Shown here: piece by piece, positions 12,132 through 23,570 of the stretch
How the letters are laid out: every line of letters starts with the position of its first letter
Position numbering within the stretch: the stretch's first letter is position 1
Source of the DNA: Phialophora verrucosa
Taxonomy: Eukaryota; Ascomycota; Eurotiomycetes; Chaetothyriales; Herpotrichiellaceae
Length of the DNA stretch: 64,000 nucleotides
Direction of reading: 5' to 3'
Assembly: GCA_002099365.1 (NCBI GenBank)
Contig: MSED01000009.1
Span: forward strand, 868,001-932,000
The notes under the pieces: generated by a model
Databases searched by the model: none
Seen by the model: only the letters and a program-made list of their open reading frames with translations
What the model was told of the DNA's origin: nothing
Position numbers and translations under genes: made by a program

Positions 12132-14343
12132 TTACGGCTCCCGGGCAGGTTGTTGGCCGTTTGCTTCAGCCGCAGCGGGAGACTCCGTGGCAGGGGTCTC
12201 CGCAGTAGGGGTCTTCGGCCCTTGCACTTGCACCTCCACCTCCAATTCCACGGGTTTGGCAGCCGGAGAGCCAGCCTCGGCTCCAGCAGGACTATGATAA
12301 CGGTAATCCGCGTCCTTTGTGTCATCTACGCGACTCGCTGCCGGAAGTTCAGTATCCGCTCTCGTGACGGGGACGCTCTCCAACGTCCGCTCCCAGATGT
12401 CGCAGTATCCCGCTCCCACGAGCGCCATACGGTGCAATTGCAGCTTGTGGTCGGCGATGCGCCCGACCTCGCGGTCGTCGTGTTTCCGGGATGTTTGACA
12501 CCCGCGGACCTTTCCCACAATATACTCCAGCGTCCAGGAGACGACGAGCAGCGCGGAGCCCACGCACACGACGATCATCAGCCCCACAAACGAGAACGAG
12601 CGGAACTGGCCCGTATTTCGGACGCGTTGGTTCGAACAGGCTTGCGAGAGCGCTTTCTGGGTCGAGTCTCCTTGCGGGTTCGGGGCGATCACGAACCCGT
12701 ACGGCCCCAGGTCGGCGGTATTGACGGCAAACTGGACGACGTAGTCCTGGAGTTTTGCGTTGGCGGCCTCGAACCAGCCCGTCGCTTCGAGCTTCCATTG
12801 CTGGTCGGGCAGGCCGGGGGAGAGGACCACGCGGACGAGGTCGGTGGCCAGCAACGCCTTGGCACCCAGGTCGAAGGCGATTTGGAAGCTCGTCGTCCAT
12901 TGCAGCACGCGGATCAGGCGCTGGGCCGTGGCCAACTGGTGCGGGTTCAGACCCAGGAGCGTGGTGCTGAGGTCCACGTCCATGAGACTGCCGAGGATGG
13001 AACACGTATGCGGCGACGATGTCGGGTTACAGATCTGGTATTGTTCCGTGCAGGCCATGACGGTGACGCGCTTGTCCGGCCCGTACGTCCCCAGCGAGAT
13101 GCCCAGTCCGGAGCCGTCGGAGAAGTTGGTCGCCGCGAACCAGATGTCCTGGACGGGACTGCTGTAGGAGACGGTGTTCTGGGCGAGGAAGTAGGCGCTG
13201 ATGTCGGCGTTGGGGATGTTCAGCGCCATGACGGGCTCCCATGCTTGGTTTCCGTCGAATGCGATTACCGGACTGGTATGAATACATCAATTAGAGTCAA
13301 TAAGGTACAGAAATTAAGTAGCTTGGAACAAGAGGGCACGCGATCTTTTGGTAGCAGTGCAATACTCACAGTACACTGTATGAGACTAGGTCCGACACAG
13401 TATGCGTGTTGTAGAGATACGTGTAGGTGGTGGCGTTTCGGATCGCCCCCATATTGAACTGCCAGTACGTGTATCCGGAGGGATCGGTCGAGCTGGTGTC
13501 CAAGTACGCGTCTGTCCGGATGGGCGCGCATGTCACGACCCTCCGGAGCAGGATGCGGTTCGCCAACGCTGTATTGATCCCGAACGTCTGACTGGTGTCC
13601 ATGTACCCCGTGTCCATCTGCAGTGCCTGGTTGCCGCCCGGCAGACACAGCGTGTCGCCGTTGGGATCGTTGAGGAACGGACACCCCACCATGGAGGTGT
13701 TGTACGCGACGCGCCGGACCGGATACAGCCCACAGTCTCGCAGCGTGTCGTTGCCCTCGGCGTAGCAGCTCCGCGCGTACTGGCGGGCAGCGAGCGTGTC
13801 ATTGACCGACTTGTACGATTCGGCGAACAGGCCGTTTTGCGAATCCGTCTCGAAAGCCCAGTACCCGCACCGTCCATGCTGGACGAGCACGTTGTTGCTG
13901 GCGTAGTCCGGGACTGCGATCTCGCCGACAAATACCCCTGCGGCCGTGAATGCTACAAACACCAGCAGCGGCGGCACCGAGCGCCAGAACGTCCGGGCTT
14001 TCAGGCGCCGGACACGCCTGTACCGTTTGCCAGATTTGGTCTGGGCCCGCCAGCTCCAGCCCACGCTCCACAGGTCAAGCAGGGCCCCCAGCGGGGTGCC
14101 TTGGTTGCGGTATATGATCTGATGTTGGAAGTATACGCCGTCGTCACGCCCGCCGCGGGCGTGCAGCTGATGGACGATGAACGCGGTGGTCACCCATGTG
14201 GCGGTGCCGACGATGCCGATGAACGTCGACAAGGCTGCGATCAGGTAGCCGCTCGATCGCGCGTCGAGCGTCACAGTCTTCCCTAGAGCCGAATTCCGGG
14301 TGTGATCTTCCCAGTATCCTACGTGGACGGGCACCGAGGCCAT
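12132..14343 (-). CDS. Large fungal membrane protein of unknown function
   Basis: Exons 14343-13370 and 13272-12132 join over a 97-nt intron in phase 2; 704 residues. There is a hydrophobic segment near residues 32-60 (YLIAALSTFIGIVGTATWVTTAFIV), a second near 125-147 after a basic run (LLVFVAFTAAGVFVGEIAV), then a long region with paired cysteines and several N-glycosylation-type NXS/T sites. A last helix (SFVGLMIVVCVGSALLVVSWTLEYIVG) precedes a charged, Ala/Pro/Glu-rich cytoplasmic tail. The layout fits a plasma-membrane protein with a big extracellular loop, known from many Pezizomycotina but without an assigned role. GC is higher than in neighbouring intergenic DNA, which explains the long antisense open frames here. 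Confidence 0.8.
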
Positions 14344-14855
14344 AGTTGGGCGGGTTGGCGGCTATGGTCGAGCTTCGCTGCGACGGGGCTCGGATGAGGC
14401 CTCATATCATCTCCCACGGCGAGAAGGAAGCTACGTTGCCTCGATCGCTAATTTATACTTACTCCAGATAAGGGGGATGCGAGGAGTCATGTGTCGGAGT
14501 GCAAAATGCAACCGATACGACATCCTCGGGAATGTGTATGGACGCCACCTGTTGTTCGAGGTGAAGATGGCCCAGCCTGGACGGTAGGTGCGTTTACGGA
14601 TACGAGAAAGGTTGGCGAAGCAATTCGCTGGTGGAGTTGGCGCCTCGTGTTGGTAATTACCGCGCTTGAGACAGCTCTCCCCCTCGTGTTCGCTCTCCAA
14701 CTCAATCCTTGAGAACATATGAAAAGGTATTACTATTGCTTATCTACGTCCTATGGTTAATGTTAATCGCCCCTCCCTCCCAGCAATTCTGTCTGCACGA
14801 CTTATCCAGCCCTCCAAAATATTGAGTTGCGTGAATTTCCTGTCCCTTTCTCTCC
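14344..14855. promoter_or_regulatory. Divergent promoter region
   Basis: 512 bases between the start codons of the large membrane protein (leftward) and the six-cysteine GPI protein (rightward). Short open frames on both strands look like chance. No specific site was identified. Confidence 0.35.
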
Positions 14856-15818
14856 ATGATTCCCATGCACAGCTCAAGATCGTTCAACCCGCCACTCAGC
14901 CTAGTGGGCGTTCTCTGCACGATGATCCCTGTCAGCCTCACTCAAAGGGCACATGACCCTCTCCCCATTCTAAAGCGACAGGCCGACACGGGAATCACGT
15001 CCTGCGACTCCTGGCTCAGCATCGTCGACGTCTGCACGGCATCGACATCAAACTTCGAGACCCTCCCCTTCTCCGTCGAAGCCAGCTGTGTCTGCTACTC
15101 GAGCAGCGTGTGGCAGCCGACCGCGTACGATATGGCGTTGGAAACGTGCCTGTCGTACCTCTCGACTGCCAGCCCCTCGCTTTACACCTCCGTCGGAGGT
15201 GACACATTACCGACAGACCCTTGCCAGTCAATCGGCGACGTTATTGCTGGGACGAAGGCAACCACTGGGACCGGCGCCGCCACATCGTCGACTCCACAGT
15301 CGCCTACCACGGCCCAGGCGACCGTTACATCGCCGACCCCGACCAAGCCGCCCACGTCAGGGGCCTGCGTGTCATTCAACATTATGCTCGCATCGTGCGC
15401 GTTCGCCACCACGTCGTTCACCATGCTGCCCTTCACTGACGAGGCAAGCTGTCTGTGCTACACCAGCGGCACGTACGCGCCGAGCGTGTACGATGGGTAT
15501 TGGAGCGGTTGTTTGGACTTTTACGCGTCCACGAGCCCGGCCTTCTATTCCTCCATTGGAGGTGACGAGCTAACAAGGACGCCGTGCGCATCAGTAGGGG
15601 ATGTGAGAACCGCAGCCGGCGGTGATGGGTCGAGTCCGGGCCTCGTGACGACAGAGCCGCCAGTTACTACTTCGAGTGCGACGCCACAGTCGAACTCCGC
15701 GACTTTGGTGACGACCGTGTCGGTGGCGACGACGCAGGGGAGCGGAGCTCCTTCGTCGCGAACTGGATGGTATTATACGTGGTCGGTCTCGCTAGTGCTT
15801 TTCTTTCTGCTGTTGTGA
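14856..15818 (+). CDS. GPI-anchored protein with duplicated six-cysteine module
   Basis: Intronless, 320 residues. Residues 1-29 form a signal peptide and ILKRQ (38-42) is a likely Kex2 site. Two homologous modules follow: module A with cysteines 50, 60, 78, 80, 98 and 123, and module B with 171, 181, 199, 201, 219 and 244. The spacing C-x9-C-x17-C-x-C-x17-C-x24-C is identical in both, and shared words are LPF, EASC-CY, YD, SP-Y-S-GGD and PC-S-GDV. A Thr/Ser/Pro-rich linker separates them. The C-terminus is Ser/Thr-rich and ends in a hydrophobic run (WSVSLVLFFLLL), the GPI signal. It should be displayed at the cell wall or plasma membrane. The six-cysteine pattern is not the eight-cysteine CFEM domain; I do not recognise the family. 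Confidence 0.85.
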   Translation: MIPMHSSRSFNPPLSLVGVLCTMIPVSLTQRAHDPLPILKRQADTGITSCDSWLSIVDVCTASTSNFETLPFSVEASCVCYSSSVWQPTAYDMALETCLSYLSTASPSLYTSVGGDTLPTDPCQSIGDVIAGTKATTGTGAATSSTPQSPTTAQATVTSPTPTKPPTSGACVSFNIMLASCAFATTSFTMLPFTDEASCLCYTSGTYAPSVYDGYWSGCLDFYASTSPAFYSSIGGDELTRTPCASVGDVRTAAGGDGSSPGLVTTEPPVTTSSATPQSNSATLVTTVSVATTQGSGAPSSRTGWYYTWSVSLVLFFLLL

Positions 15819-18005
15819 GGCTCGTTATCTACGAGGTCATCGTAAGGGAAGCTCCTCTGACCACTGGGTTCACCACTGGCACTGGCACTGATACTGGTGG
15901 TGAGACTGAGATTTCAGCCTGATGTCAATATGTCTTGAAGCGCGGCCGAGGCAGAATGAAAGATTAGCGCAACTTGGCAGCAACGCCTTATCATCTTCGT
16001 GCATGAATACCGACCGCTTTCTCGTATTTGAGCGATGAGGACGTGGAACGATCCCAAAAGTAGATCTGCTTTGGCCCCTAATCCACACGTCCCCTAGCGG
16101 GGCCAAAAGCATGTAAGAATGAGTACATTACATGTGTTCTAACTCTTCCAACCAGGGTAGGTAGGACCAGGAGGAATGCTGTTCACTGGATCTCCAGTGG
16201 TAACATGATTTCATGAAAGCTGGGTGACAGTAACAAAGGAATTGTGCTTCTGTGACTCGACAGCTGTCATAACTGCGCATCGTATCCCTTTCGCAGTTGC
16301 TGCGCCGTAATTACTTGTACAAGACCCAGCTGACAGGTGAGAGAGCTAATTCGATCAACGCCAGCAGAGGAAGTTCCACCCGAGGCCAAGGGTGTCGTGC
16401 ATTCGAGCGCCGCCAGGGGGGGATCGAGGCCCCGACAAACTACTCAGAAAGTGTTCATCGCAAGTAGATGGACGACGTGAGGACGACCGGCGAGCAGAGT
16501 CGCATTCCGCTGGGGCGAAGAATGGCACGCCAGAAAGTGTCCAAGCCTCGGAATTGTTTATCGAGTCTCGAAAGAAGGGCGAAATTTTCGGTTCCTCGGT
16601 AATCATCGGACTTCCGGGCTCCCCTGTAGATCAATAGTGATATATGATATCTTCCAAGCGAAAGCCTAACGACAGCGAGTTGTGCTAGACGTGTAGGAAA
16701 CAGAGTGTCAACTGGTCTTGCGATAAAAGATGGTGATTGCCTCCATGCATTCGTGGCCCCTTTCCCATACAGCCTTATGTACAGCCCATTTCTATGTCTC
16801 CACCGCACCCCTTCCTCGCCAATGCTGTGCACTCAGCCAACGATTACGAGTGCGCCTCTGTCCGAACGGATCCAAGATCATCGAATATCCATGCTTCAGC
16901 TGATCAGCGTCCACACCGACGGGATTGCTAAACACAACATTGCTGGCGAAACAGATCCAAATGCCTCTCTTCCCATGTTGCGCGGCGACAGATCGAGGAC
17001 AGGTTCTTTCCTAGTTTTGTTTTTTGTCGTTGGAGACGATTTTAGATTGGGCCATCCCTTCGCTACGATGAGTCGATGTTTCGCCATCCATCCAACCTTC
17101 CGGATACGTACGCGGTACTCGTATGCTCCGAGCTCGTTAACGCAGTGCAGCGGGTGAACGCTTTCCGGCTCCAAAGTTGCAAACAGCCGCCCAAATCACG
17201 CATTTACCCTACTCGTATTCCGGGGCGTCTTTTTGCTATATGTATTCTGATCCCTAGAGTTCCTTCGCCGGAGGTGGTACATTGTGTTCGCTCCATTCCT
17301 TGTCCTCAGCACGTAGCGGTCCGTTGGTGTAACGGTAAGACTGACAGTACCTTCTCCTTCTACGGGCACAAGGCGCGCACGCAGGTACGCACGTGGATCC
17401 GTCAACCAGATAAGGCTTTAGAAGACATGGACGGCCAGTCCTTTTCATATCTGTGTCGGTTATGACTCGTGGCGGCGGTCACGCCTGCGGAAAATTCAAA
17501 GCTATAGTGAACAATGGCTGTCTTGATTGACGATGCAACCGCGACGACATTGTGCAGACAATAGAACAGTTCCGATAGCCAGCATGTACCAGGCCATCAT
17601 CTTTCACAGTCACCTCATCGCACCCAGCCTCATGCGGGTAGGAACTCCCCATCACGAATCGCTTGGCAGGACGCGGAAGCGCACAAACATCGTTTCAACT
17701 GCTGCTGCTTGCCGGCGCTCTTCACTTCCTTTCTCCCAGGGAGCGAGGCCAGTGAAGGTGAGGCAGTTCCTCAAGGTCGCACCAAAACAAAATGCGCGGT
17801 AGGCAACATGTTCAAAAATCCGCGTTCGCGCACCTTGACAAATACCATCCTCGACGATAAACCAGCGACGGCCATAGCCTGTTAGCAGGTTACTCGACTC
17901 AGTCACAGTTCTTCCTCTAACCCCGTCTTCGTCTTTCGATTCCAGAGACAGTCTACCCCCCTTAACATTGTGTCTTTGTTTGTTCTGCTCTGTCGCACCG
18001 CAAAG
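15819..18005. other. Long intergenic region, no recognised gene
   Basis: 2.2 kb. The longest unexplained frames (16455-16832 minus, 16705-17157 plus, 17076-17465 plus) have no domain, and no splice-compatible extensions were found. A stretch near 17320-17350 vaguely resembles a tRNA D-arm but lacks a matching T-arm. Only short GCACTG-type repeats near 15878-15895 stand out. Confidence 0.35.
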
Positions 18006-18716
18006 ATGGCCTGGAGAGACGCCACAATCGGTCAAAGCATCGTCATGGTCGCCAATGGAGCCATCCGCGGCGCCCAAGTCGTGACCGGAGTGTTGACCAT
18101 CTTCCTCTACGCCGAAGAGAAAGGATACTGGCAAGACCACGGCCTGCCCGACGCGTTTGTAAGTAATCATCTGCCTAAACACCAAAAACGCAAATAACCT
18201 CAACCTCAAACTTAAAGCTCCCAATCCTTTTCGCGAGCCTATGCAATGAACACGTATTGACAAACTCCCGCGGGCTCTGCAGACCTTTCAGTTCGTTCTC
18301 GGTTCCTTCGCGATCGTCACCGGTCTTTCTCTCGGCACCATCCCCTTCAAATTGTCCTACCGGCCTGTTGCGCTCGCATGTCCGTGGGACCTCGTCATGT
18401 TCTTGATGTACTCGTGAGTATTAGCCGGTGTCCAAGATCTGGCGCGCAAGCAGCAACGCTAACAAAGGGGGTTCCCGCGCCCAGAGCCGCCTTTGGCACC
18501 ATGAGGAGCATCAACAGCAAATTCACGACCGAATCGTTCCGTGTCGCGCAACCAACCAACTACGAACTGTTCCTGACGCGCACACTGGCCATACATAACA
18601 AGGTCTGGGTTGATCTCGCGGGCATGCTTCTCTTCCTCGTCAGCTCGATCATGGGCGCGGTTCTGCTCTGGACTGGAAGGAGAAACACGATCACCGGACG
18701 ACATAGCGCGGTCTAG
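18006..18716 (+). CDS. Four-helix MARVEL-like integral membrane protein
   Basis: Exons 18006-18158, 18283-18413 and 18485-18716 (introns 124 and 71 nt) give 171 residues. Four hydrophobic segments are visible: VMVANGAIRGAQVVTGVLTIFLY, FVLGSFAIVTGLSLGTIPF, WDLVMFLMYSAAFGTMRS and VDLAGMLLFLVSSIMGAVLLW. This number and spacing resemble fungal MARVEL-type proteins of the plasma membrane or vesicles. Frames of exon 1 and exon 2 join exactly at GCG TTT/ACC, and exon 2 to 3 rebuilds a Ser codon. No catalytic motif is present; assignment to the MARVEL fold rests on topology only. Confidence 0.75.
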
Positions 18717-19390
18717 GGAGGTGGAGGGAGCAGACGCGCCAGGGATGGGTTGCCTGCGTGAAAATTTCTAGCGGAGAACAGGAACACACGTCTTTGTCTT
18801 TCCCAGATGACCCGCCCAAGTCAACGCCAACGGGGTGAATAGAGCGTGGAGCTGTGCAGTACTGCTGAGTCGTCTTGGTGTTTTTTTGGGACACGAGTTC
18901 CGAACCCAAGGGGCACTGTGAGGCCTATGCCTGGGCGTGGATTGTTGATAACTGTACCAGTTGGAGAACGGCGGAAGAGGATTTCGAGATGGGAAATCAA
19001 TCAGGCGTGGCGGCAAGACATACTGCGGACACAGTATCATTCACCTCCATCCGTCCGGTTAGTCAACGTCTGACGTGCTCTTGTCCTGTTACAAAAATGC
19101 ATAGAGGTCTCCCTCATTACTGAGCAGAAGTGACCGACCTTCTGGTACCTATTACCTAAACTTCCCTTTTGGAGGTAGAAAATGCTTCGATCTTCACGGT
19201 CGGACTTTACTTTTTGCGTGCTGAACTTTTCAGATTCCTTGACATCTATGGTATTCCGGTATTGAACATCGTGTGTCTTCGTGTATGGCCTGCTGTTGGT
19301 ACAAGATACGTTCAAAATAAGTGGTACATCCCCCAAGCCTGGCGAACGGCAACCCGCCAGAGCATTCCGTATTCCACTAGTCGCAAAGCT
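18717..19390. other. Convergent intergenic region
   Basis: 674 bases between the stop codons of the four-helix protein and the PEBP gene. Only short open frames; nothing recognisable. Confidence 0.35.
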
Positions 19391-20444
19391 CTACAATAGC
19401 CACCACCCTGCACCGGCGACAGTGAGCACCAAGCTGAGGATCAGCCCTCTCGCGTGGCTAACGGTTGTCCCTGAGTTACCAGAAGCTGGTGAACTGACAC
19501 TTGCGCTCGAGCTAGGCGCTGACGAAGCGCTAGTCTCAAATGTCTGGGAAGCCGTCACGACGGCCGTTGACGTCGACGCTTCCGCTGGTGCTGACGTTGT
19601 GCTCTCAGAACTTGACGTCGGTTCGCTCGTTGAAGTGGTCTCTGTCTCTGTGCTCGTAGCAGTTGTGGTCGTATCCGTCTCCGACGCAGTCGAACTTGAG
19701 TCTGTGCTCGTTGACGTCGTCGACGCAGACTGCGTGCTCGAACTCGATGTCGAGGTTGACTCGGTCGTATTCTGCACTTGAAACCAATTCGCAGCCACTG
19801 GCTCCCCTAAGCCGGATGCGCTTACAAAGCCGGCGATATCAAAGTCCAATCGGTTCGACAGATCGCTCTGCTCTTCGAAGAAACTCTCGAATCCGTCGGG
19901 GATGTTAAACCCCTCGGGCTGCCGGTACATGATTATGGTGTATCGATGGGCAATATCCCCACCAGGCGGTGTGGGAGGGATATAGGTGAGAGGCGTTGCA
20001 GAAGTGAAGTTTTGCGAGTCGCTGCCAAAGTCGAAGAGGACTTCGCTGGCGCCAGCGAGGTTGGGCTGATACCAGTGCAGGAATTGTACACGGTTGGAAG
20101 GGTCTGAAGGTGACATGACGTCTTGATCGACTATGAAGACCATGTAGTCTATTGTGCGGGTTGAGTCGGAGGGGCCGACAATTGTGGGTTCATCGAGGAC
20201 ATCTGTGATACGGATGTCAATATGGGTATCTTGCGCCCTGAGATTTCTGGCGCGAGGCAATGGGCGTGGAAAGAGAGGGCTCACCATCACGATTCAACAT
20301 CACCCCAGCTGGACTGACGCTGGTGGAAGTGTCCTGGAAGTCTGCACGTAGGTTCGTATCGACCTGGATGGGGAATCCTGGTGCAGATTGAGCCCTGACA
20401 AGGGCGGCAAGCGCCAGGAGTACAAGCGAGCGTAGGTGGTTCAT
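19391..20444 (-). CDS. Secreted GPI-anchored PEBP-like protein
   Basis: Exons 20444-20285 and 20229-19391 join over a 55-nt intron in phase 1 (acceptor CAAG); 332 residues. A signal peptide (LRSLVLLALAALVRA) is followed by a phosphatidylethanolamine-binding-type core: PAGVMLNRD, YMVFIVDQDVMSPSDPSN, HWYQPNL, and PTPPGGDIAHRYTIIMYRQP, which match the ligand-pocket D-x-D-x-P and GxHRY regions of the family. After about residue 190 comes a Ser/Thr-rich stalk of some 110 residues (with many Thr-Glu and Ser-Thr pairs) and a hydrophobic GPI signal (GLILSLVLTVAGAGWWLL). Cytosolic yeast relatives inhibit carboxypeptidase Y; this secreted, anchored form must work at the cell surface, with ligand unknown. 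Confidence 0.85.
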
Positions 20445-21782
20445 AGTGAGTGACTCGAGTCAGATAGTTCTATGTCGTCAGGGAAAGAGTGTAGGTCGGA
20501 TCGTGCACGAGGTTGAGCGTAGAAGAAAGGAGCGAACAGCGCCAGCTATTGATATATAACGAGAAAATACACAGAACTGTTCTGGACCACGCGGTCGACA
20601 ACTGTGTGTCAATGCCGAGCGTAGCATCTCTGAACTCAGTTCCGCTTCGATGCTGGGCATGTTTGAGCTCGTAGCCAGGAGCTCGGAATAGCAAAGCGTT
20701 TGACTTAGCGTCGATCGCCGGCGAGGGTGATTGACTTCCTATTGGAGAGGTGAATGAACTACAGCCACCGACAGGGACCATGGTGTGCGTCGAGACCGGC
20801 AACCAGGCATCGGGAAGGTCGTCCGTACCCCCCATCACGCTCGGCTGCGTCGACCCTTTGGGGCGCAGCGAGGTTGAAAGAAAGGGAGCGCTTGCGTGCC
20901 GGACCCGCGCGAGACGCTCAAGAGTTTGAGATTGAATCGCCGTGTTTCAGGACAGGAGAAGAAAGTGAAGATAGGGGAGTGCCAAGCGCTTTGAAACGCG
21001 GGCGAAATTGCTCCAGTTGAGATCGAGCTCTTGCCAGTCACGTCCAGTTTCACAGTTTAGATGCGGGGATGAAGCCACACGTGGAAGTGCACAGCCGCAT
21101 GAGGCATTCTACCTTCGCCACGACCTCAGCCATTCACACCAGGCTCCCATAACGATGATCCAACAATCAAAGTCTTGTAGCGAACAATCGCTTTATTCTG
21201 TAAGGCGCGGAATCACCAAGAGAAAATCGGTCGGGAACACGAGAGCAAGGAAGGACAGTGTTCGGAGGGAACAAGAGCAAGGCCGTCCAAATCCATTCAT
21301 TAACTATTCAAGCGCCTTTTTGGTTGGGGGGTATCAGAAAGTCCACATAAATGTTCCAGTTCGCCTCCAAATGCTCAGCAAAGACATTAGTAAAACAGAA
21401 GCTCAGCCCGAGATCGATTCTTAGACGAGCCAAGTAGAAAGTTGCGTTGTCGTCGTTCCCGTCGTCGGCGAGGCCCTCCCCATCTAACTCGATAAACTCT
21501 GTACGCGCCTCGTGCCAGTCTCCCTTGGAGCTGTGCCTCTGCTACCCTTCATACCCAACCGGCTCCTAACTTGGCCCACACGAAGATGTCGTCTGTACGA
21601 GTAGCATCAAGCACAGTCCACTGACTGTGCGCTCATCCAGGTGTGCTCATAGTCCATGTGGGTACACTTCCACCTGCCGAGCTGATGGTTTCGAGCGATA
21701 TCGGTGCCATACTCCTGGTATTCTGAGTCTCCAGGGTCGGGTGCGAGGCTGTAAATCGTGCACTGCTGGCAACCGGTTGAGA
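20445..21782. other. Intergenic region, no recognised gene
   Basis: 1.34 kb. It holds the PEBP promoter on the left and the 3' flank of the membrane-protein gene on the right. Open frames at 20754-21020 and 21008-21424 (plus) are Arg/Ser-rich without domains. Confidence 0.35.
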
Positions 21783-23398
21783 TCAAATCGTAGGCCCCTG
21801 TGCATTGTTCGCTCCAGCATTCTGAGTTCCGCCATTCTGCTGCCTGGCAGCTTTTGCCGCCGCTTTCGCTGCATCATCCTTCTGCTGAGCGGTTCTAGCA
21901 AAGTCCTCCCACTTGGTCTTCTCGTCGGTTCTGAGTTTGCCAGGGAAGAAGGTGTCAAGCAGGTTAGCACCAACATGGGGATACTCTTCTTCAACCTTAT
22001 AAAGAGCCTCCATCACCTTATTCTCACCAATGACCTTGACGAATCTGAGCGGAATACCGAAGGCCTTCGGGTCTCGTCTCCACCCCGCAACGAAGATGTT
22101 CTGAAGGATGCCCAGCCCGCCGATGGCAAGCAAGAACCAAGTGTTCTGATGGATGCCAGCGGCCGTGATCAGAAGGAGGATCCACAGCAAGGCAAGTGCG
22201 ATCAGGGTGACTCGGGTAAACCACGAAGCCGAGACGTCAACGTTTGTTTGACCAGCCGCAAGGTCTTCAAGATCAAGTCCGTTTCCATTGCCGAGGACGA
22301 CAATTGCGTGCTGGCTGCCATTCCCTCTCGTCAAGATCACGTTCTTCTTCGACTTGCTTCGACACGCCCACTTCTCTTTGGCCCACTGTGGAAGAGCACC
22401 TGTCACAACGGACAAGAGAATGCCAGCAATCGTGATCAGGAAGATACCCCAGTCACCGAAGATGCCCGCTGGAATGGCGGCGATGCCCAGTTGAACGAAA
22501 GTGGTGACGAACCCGACCCAATACACAGCGTCATAGCCGGGGTATCCTCTGCGAGCGGGTTCGGCATTGTAGATGGAAACGCAAAGACCAGCCTGGGAAG
22601 GTTCTTCGACTGATGCTGAGGAGCCAGTCTCTTTCAGTGCCTTGTCTTTCTCGAACTTAAACTTCTTCTCAATCAGCTCCTTCACCTTCGCGGTAACGAC
22701 GGCATCCTTCCAGTGATCGAAGTCTCTGACCAGTCGTCCAATTATCCATGAGGTGTTCTCGCGAACGTAGCCAGACTCCCCATTGATTACTTTGCAGGTG
22801 CAGTCAGGGAGGGGCATGAGCTTGTTTTCGCCAACGGCTGATACGACGGCAGTGACCGCGAAAGCAACCCATCCTGGCCCGCGTCAGTACATCTTGTCCA
22901 ACTACCAAGAGCGCAAAACTTACCGAAAGAGAAGGCGACCGGCGTCAGACGCGAACCCGCCACCTGTGCCAAAGCACGACCGACAACATCGCCACCAAGG
23001 ATCAGGAGGACCGAGAAGACATCTCCAGGGTTCTTCCACTGTGCCCAGAACTCGCGTGACGGTTCGCCAGGGTCGAAGTTGCGACGCACGAATTCAACCA
23101 AGACAGGCGGCATTTCAGCTATGGCCTTGACAAGGGTGGAGTTGAACAGCACGATGCTGATGATAAGGATGGTGAGAGAGCCACATTTTATGAAGAATGG
23201 AAGCGAGGTCTGCGCAGCCTGAGATGCAGTTGTTGTGTTTCCTGGCTGCGGCATGGCCAAAGGCATGCGGGGTGAAAACCAGCTGAAGACGCTCGGTAAG
23301 GCTGAAACCAGTGAGGCTGTGACAATTGTGGCTGGTGATGGTGATGCAAGGATTATCTGGCTCTCCAACACTTTTCGAATACGAACTTGGTTGATCAT
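21783..23398 (-). CDS. Conserved fungal multi-pass membrane protein (modin-like)
   Basis: Exons 23398-22924 and 22873-21783 join over a 50-nt intron in phase 1; 521 residues. Hydrophobic segments include one near residues 68-90 (FFIKCGSLTILIISIVLFN), one near 135-170, then YWVGFVTTFVQLGIAAIPAG, WGIFLITIAGILLSVVTGALP, LIALALLWILLLITAAGI and FLLAIGGLGILQNIFVAGW. Between them are ALPQWAKEKWACR, LTRGNGSQHAIVVLGNG and DLEDLAAG. The C-terminal tail is Ala/Lys/Gln-rich. The pattern GDWGI...LPQW..EKWACR...LTRGNG.QHAIV is known from a family annotated in some fungi as modin; no biochemical role is established to my knowledge. Five or six membrane passes are likely. Confidence 0.8.
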
Positions 23399-23570
23399 CT
23401 CTCAACGATTGAACGGCTCAGGCAGAGATCTTTATGGGTTCTGGCATTGACCGCCAGCACTAAACATGACTACCTCTCAAAGCAGTGAATCACCTCTTAC
23501 GGCAGTGACCAAGTGCAGGATTGTCGGACCTTCATTTTAGTTTCAACTCCGCTTGACCCACAACTGACAT

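Noticed and set aside
12150..13457. 435-codon plus-strand open frame
   Set aside because: Lies antisense to the recognised large membrane protein; GC-rich third positions of the real gene leave few stops on the other strand. Product is Arg/Gly/Val-rich without domains.
13402..14286. 294-codon plus-strand open frame
   Set aside because: Antisense shadow of exon 1 of the same membrane protein gene.
16705..17157. 150-codon plus-strand open frame
   Set aside because: Starts and ends without context signals, has no recognisable motif and overlaps an antisense frame of similar quality.
17310..17400. tRNA-like stretch (TTGGTGTAACGGTAAGA)
   Set aside because: Only a D-arm-like word; no T-arm consensus or acceptor pairing could be found.
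21627..22613. 328-codon plus-strand open frame
   Set aside because: Antisense to the modin-like gene, which has clear transmembrane segments and splice-consistent exons on the minus strand.
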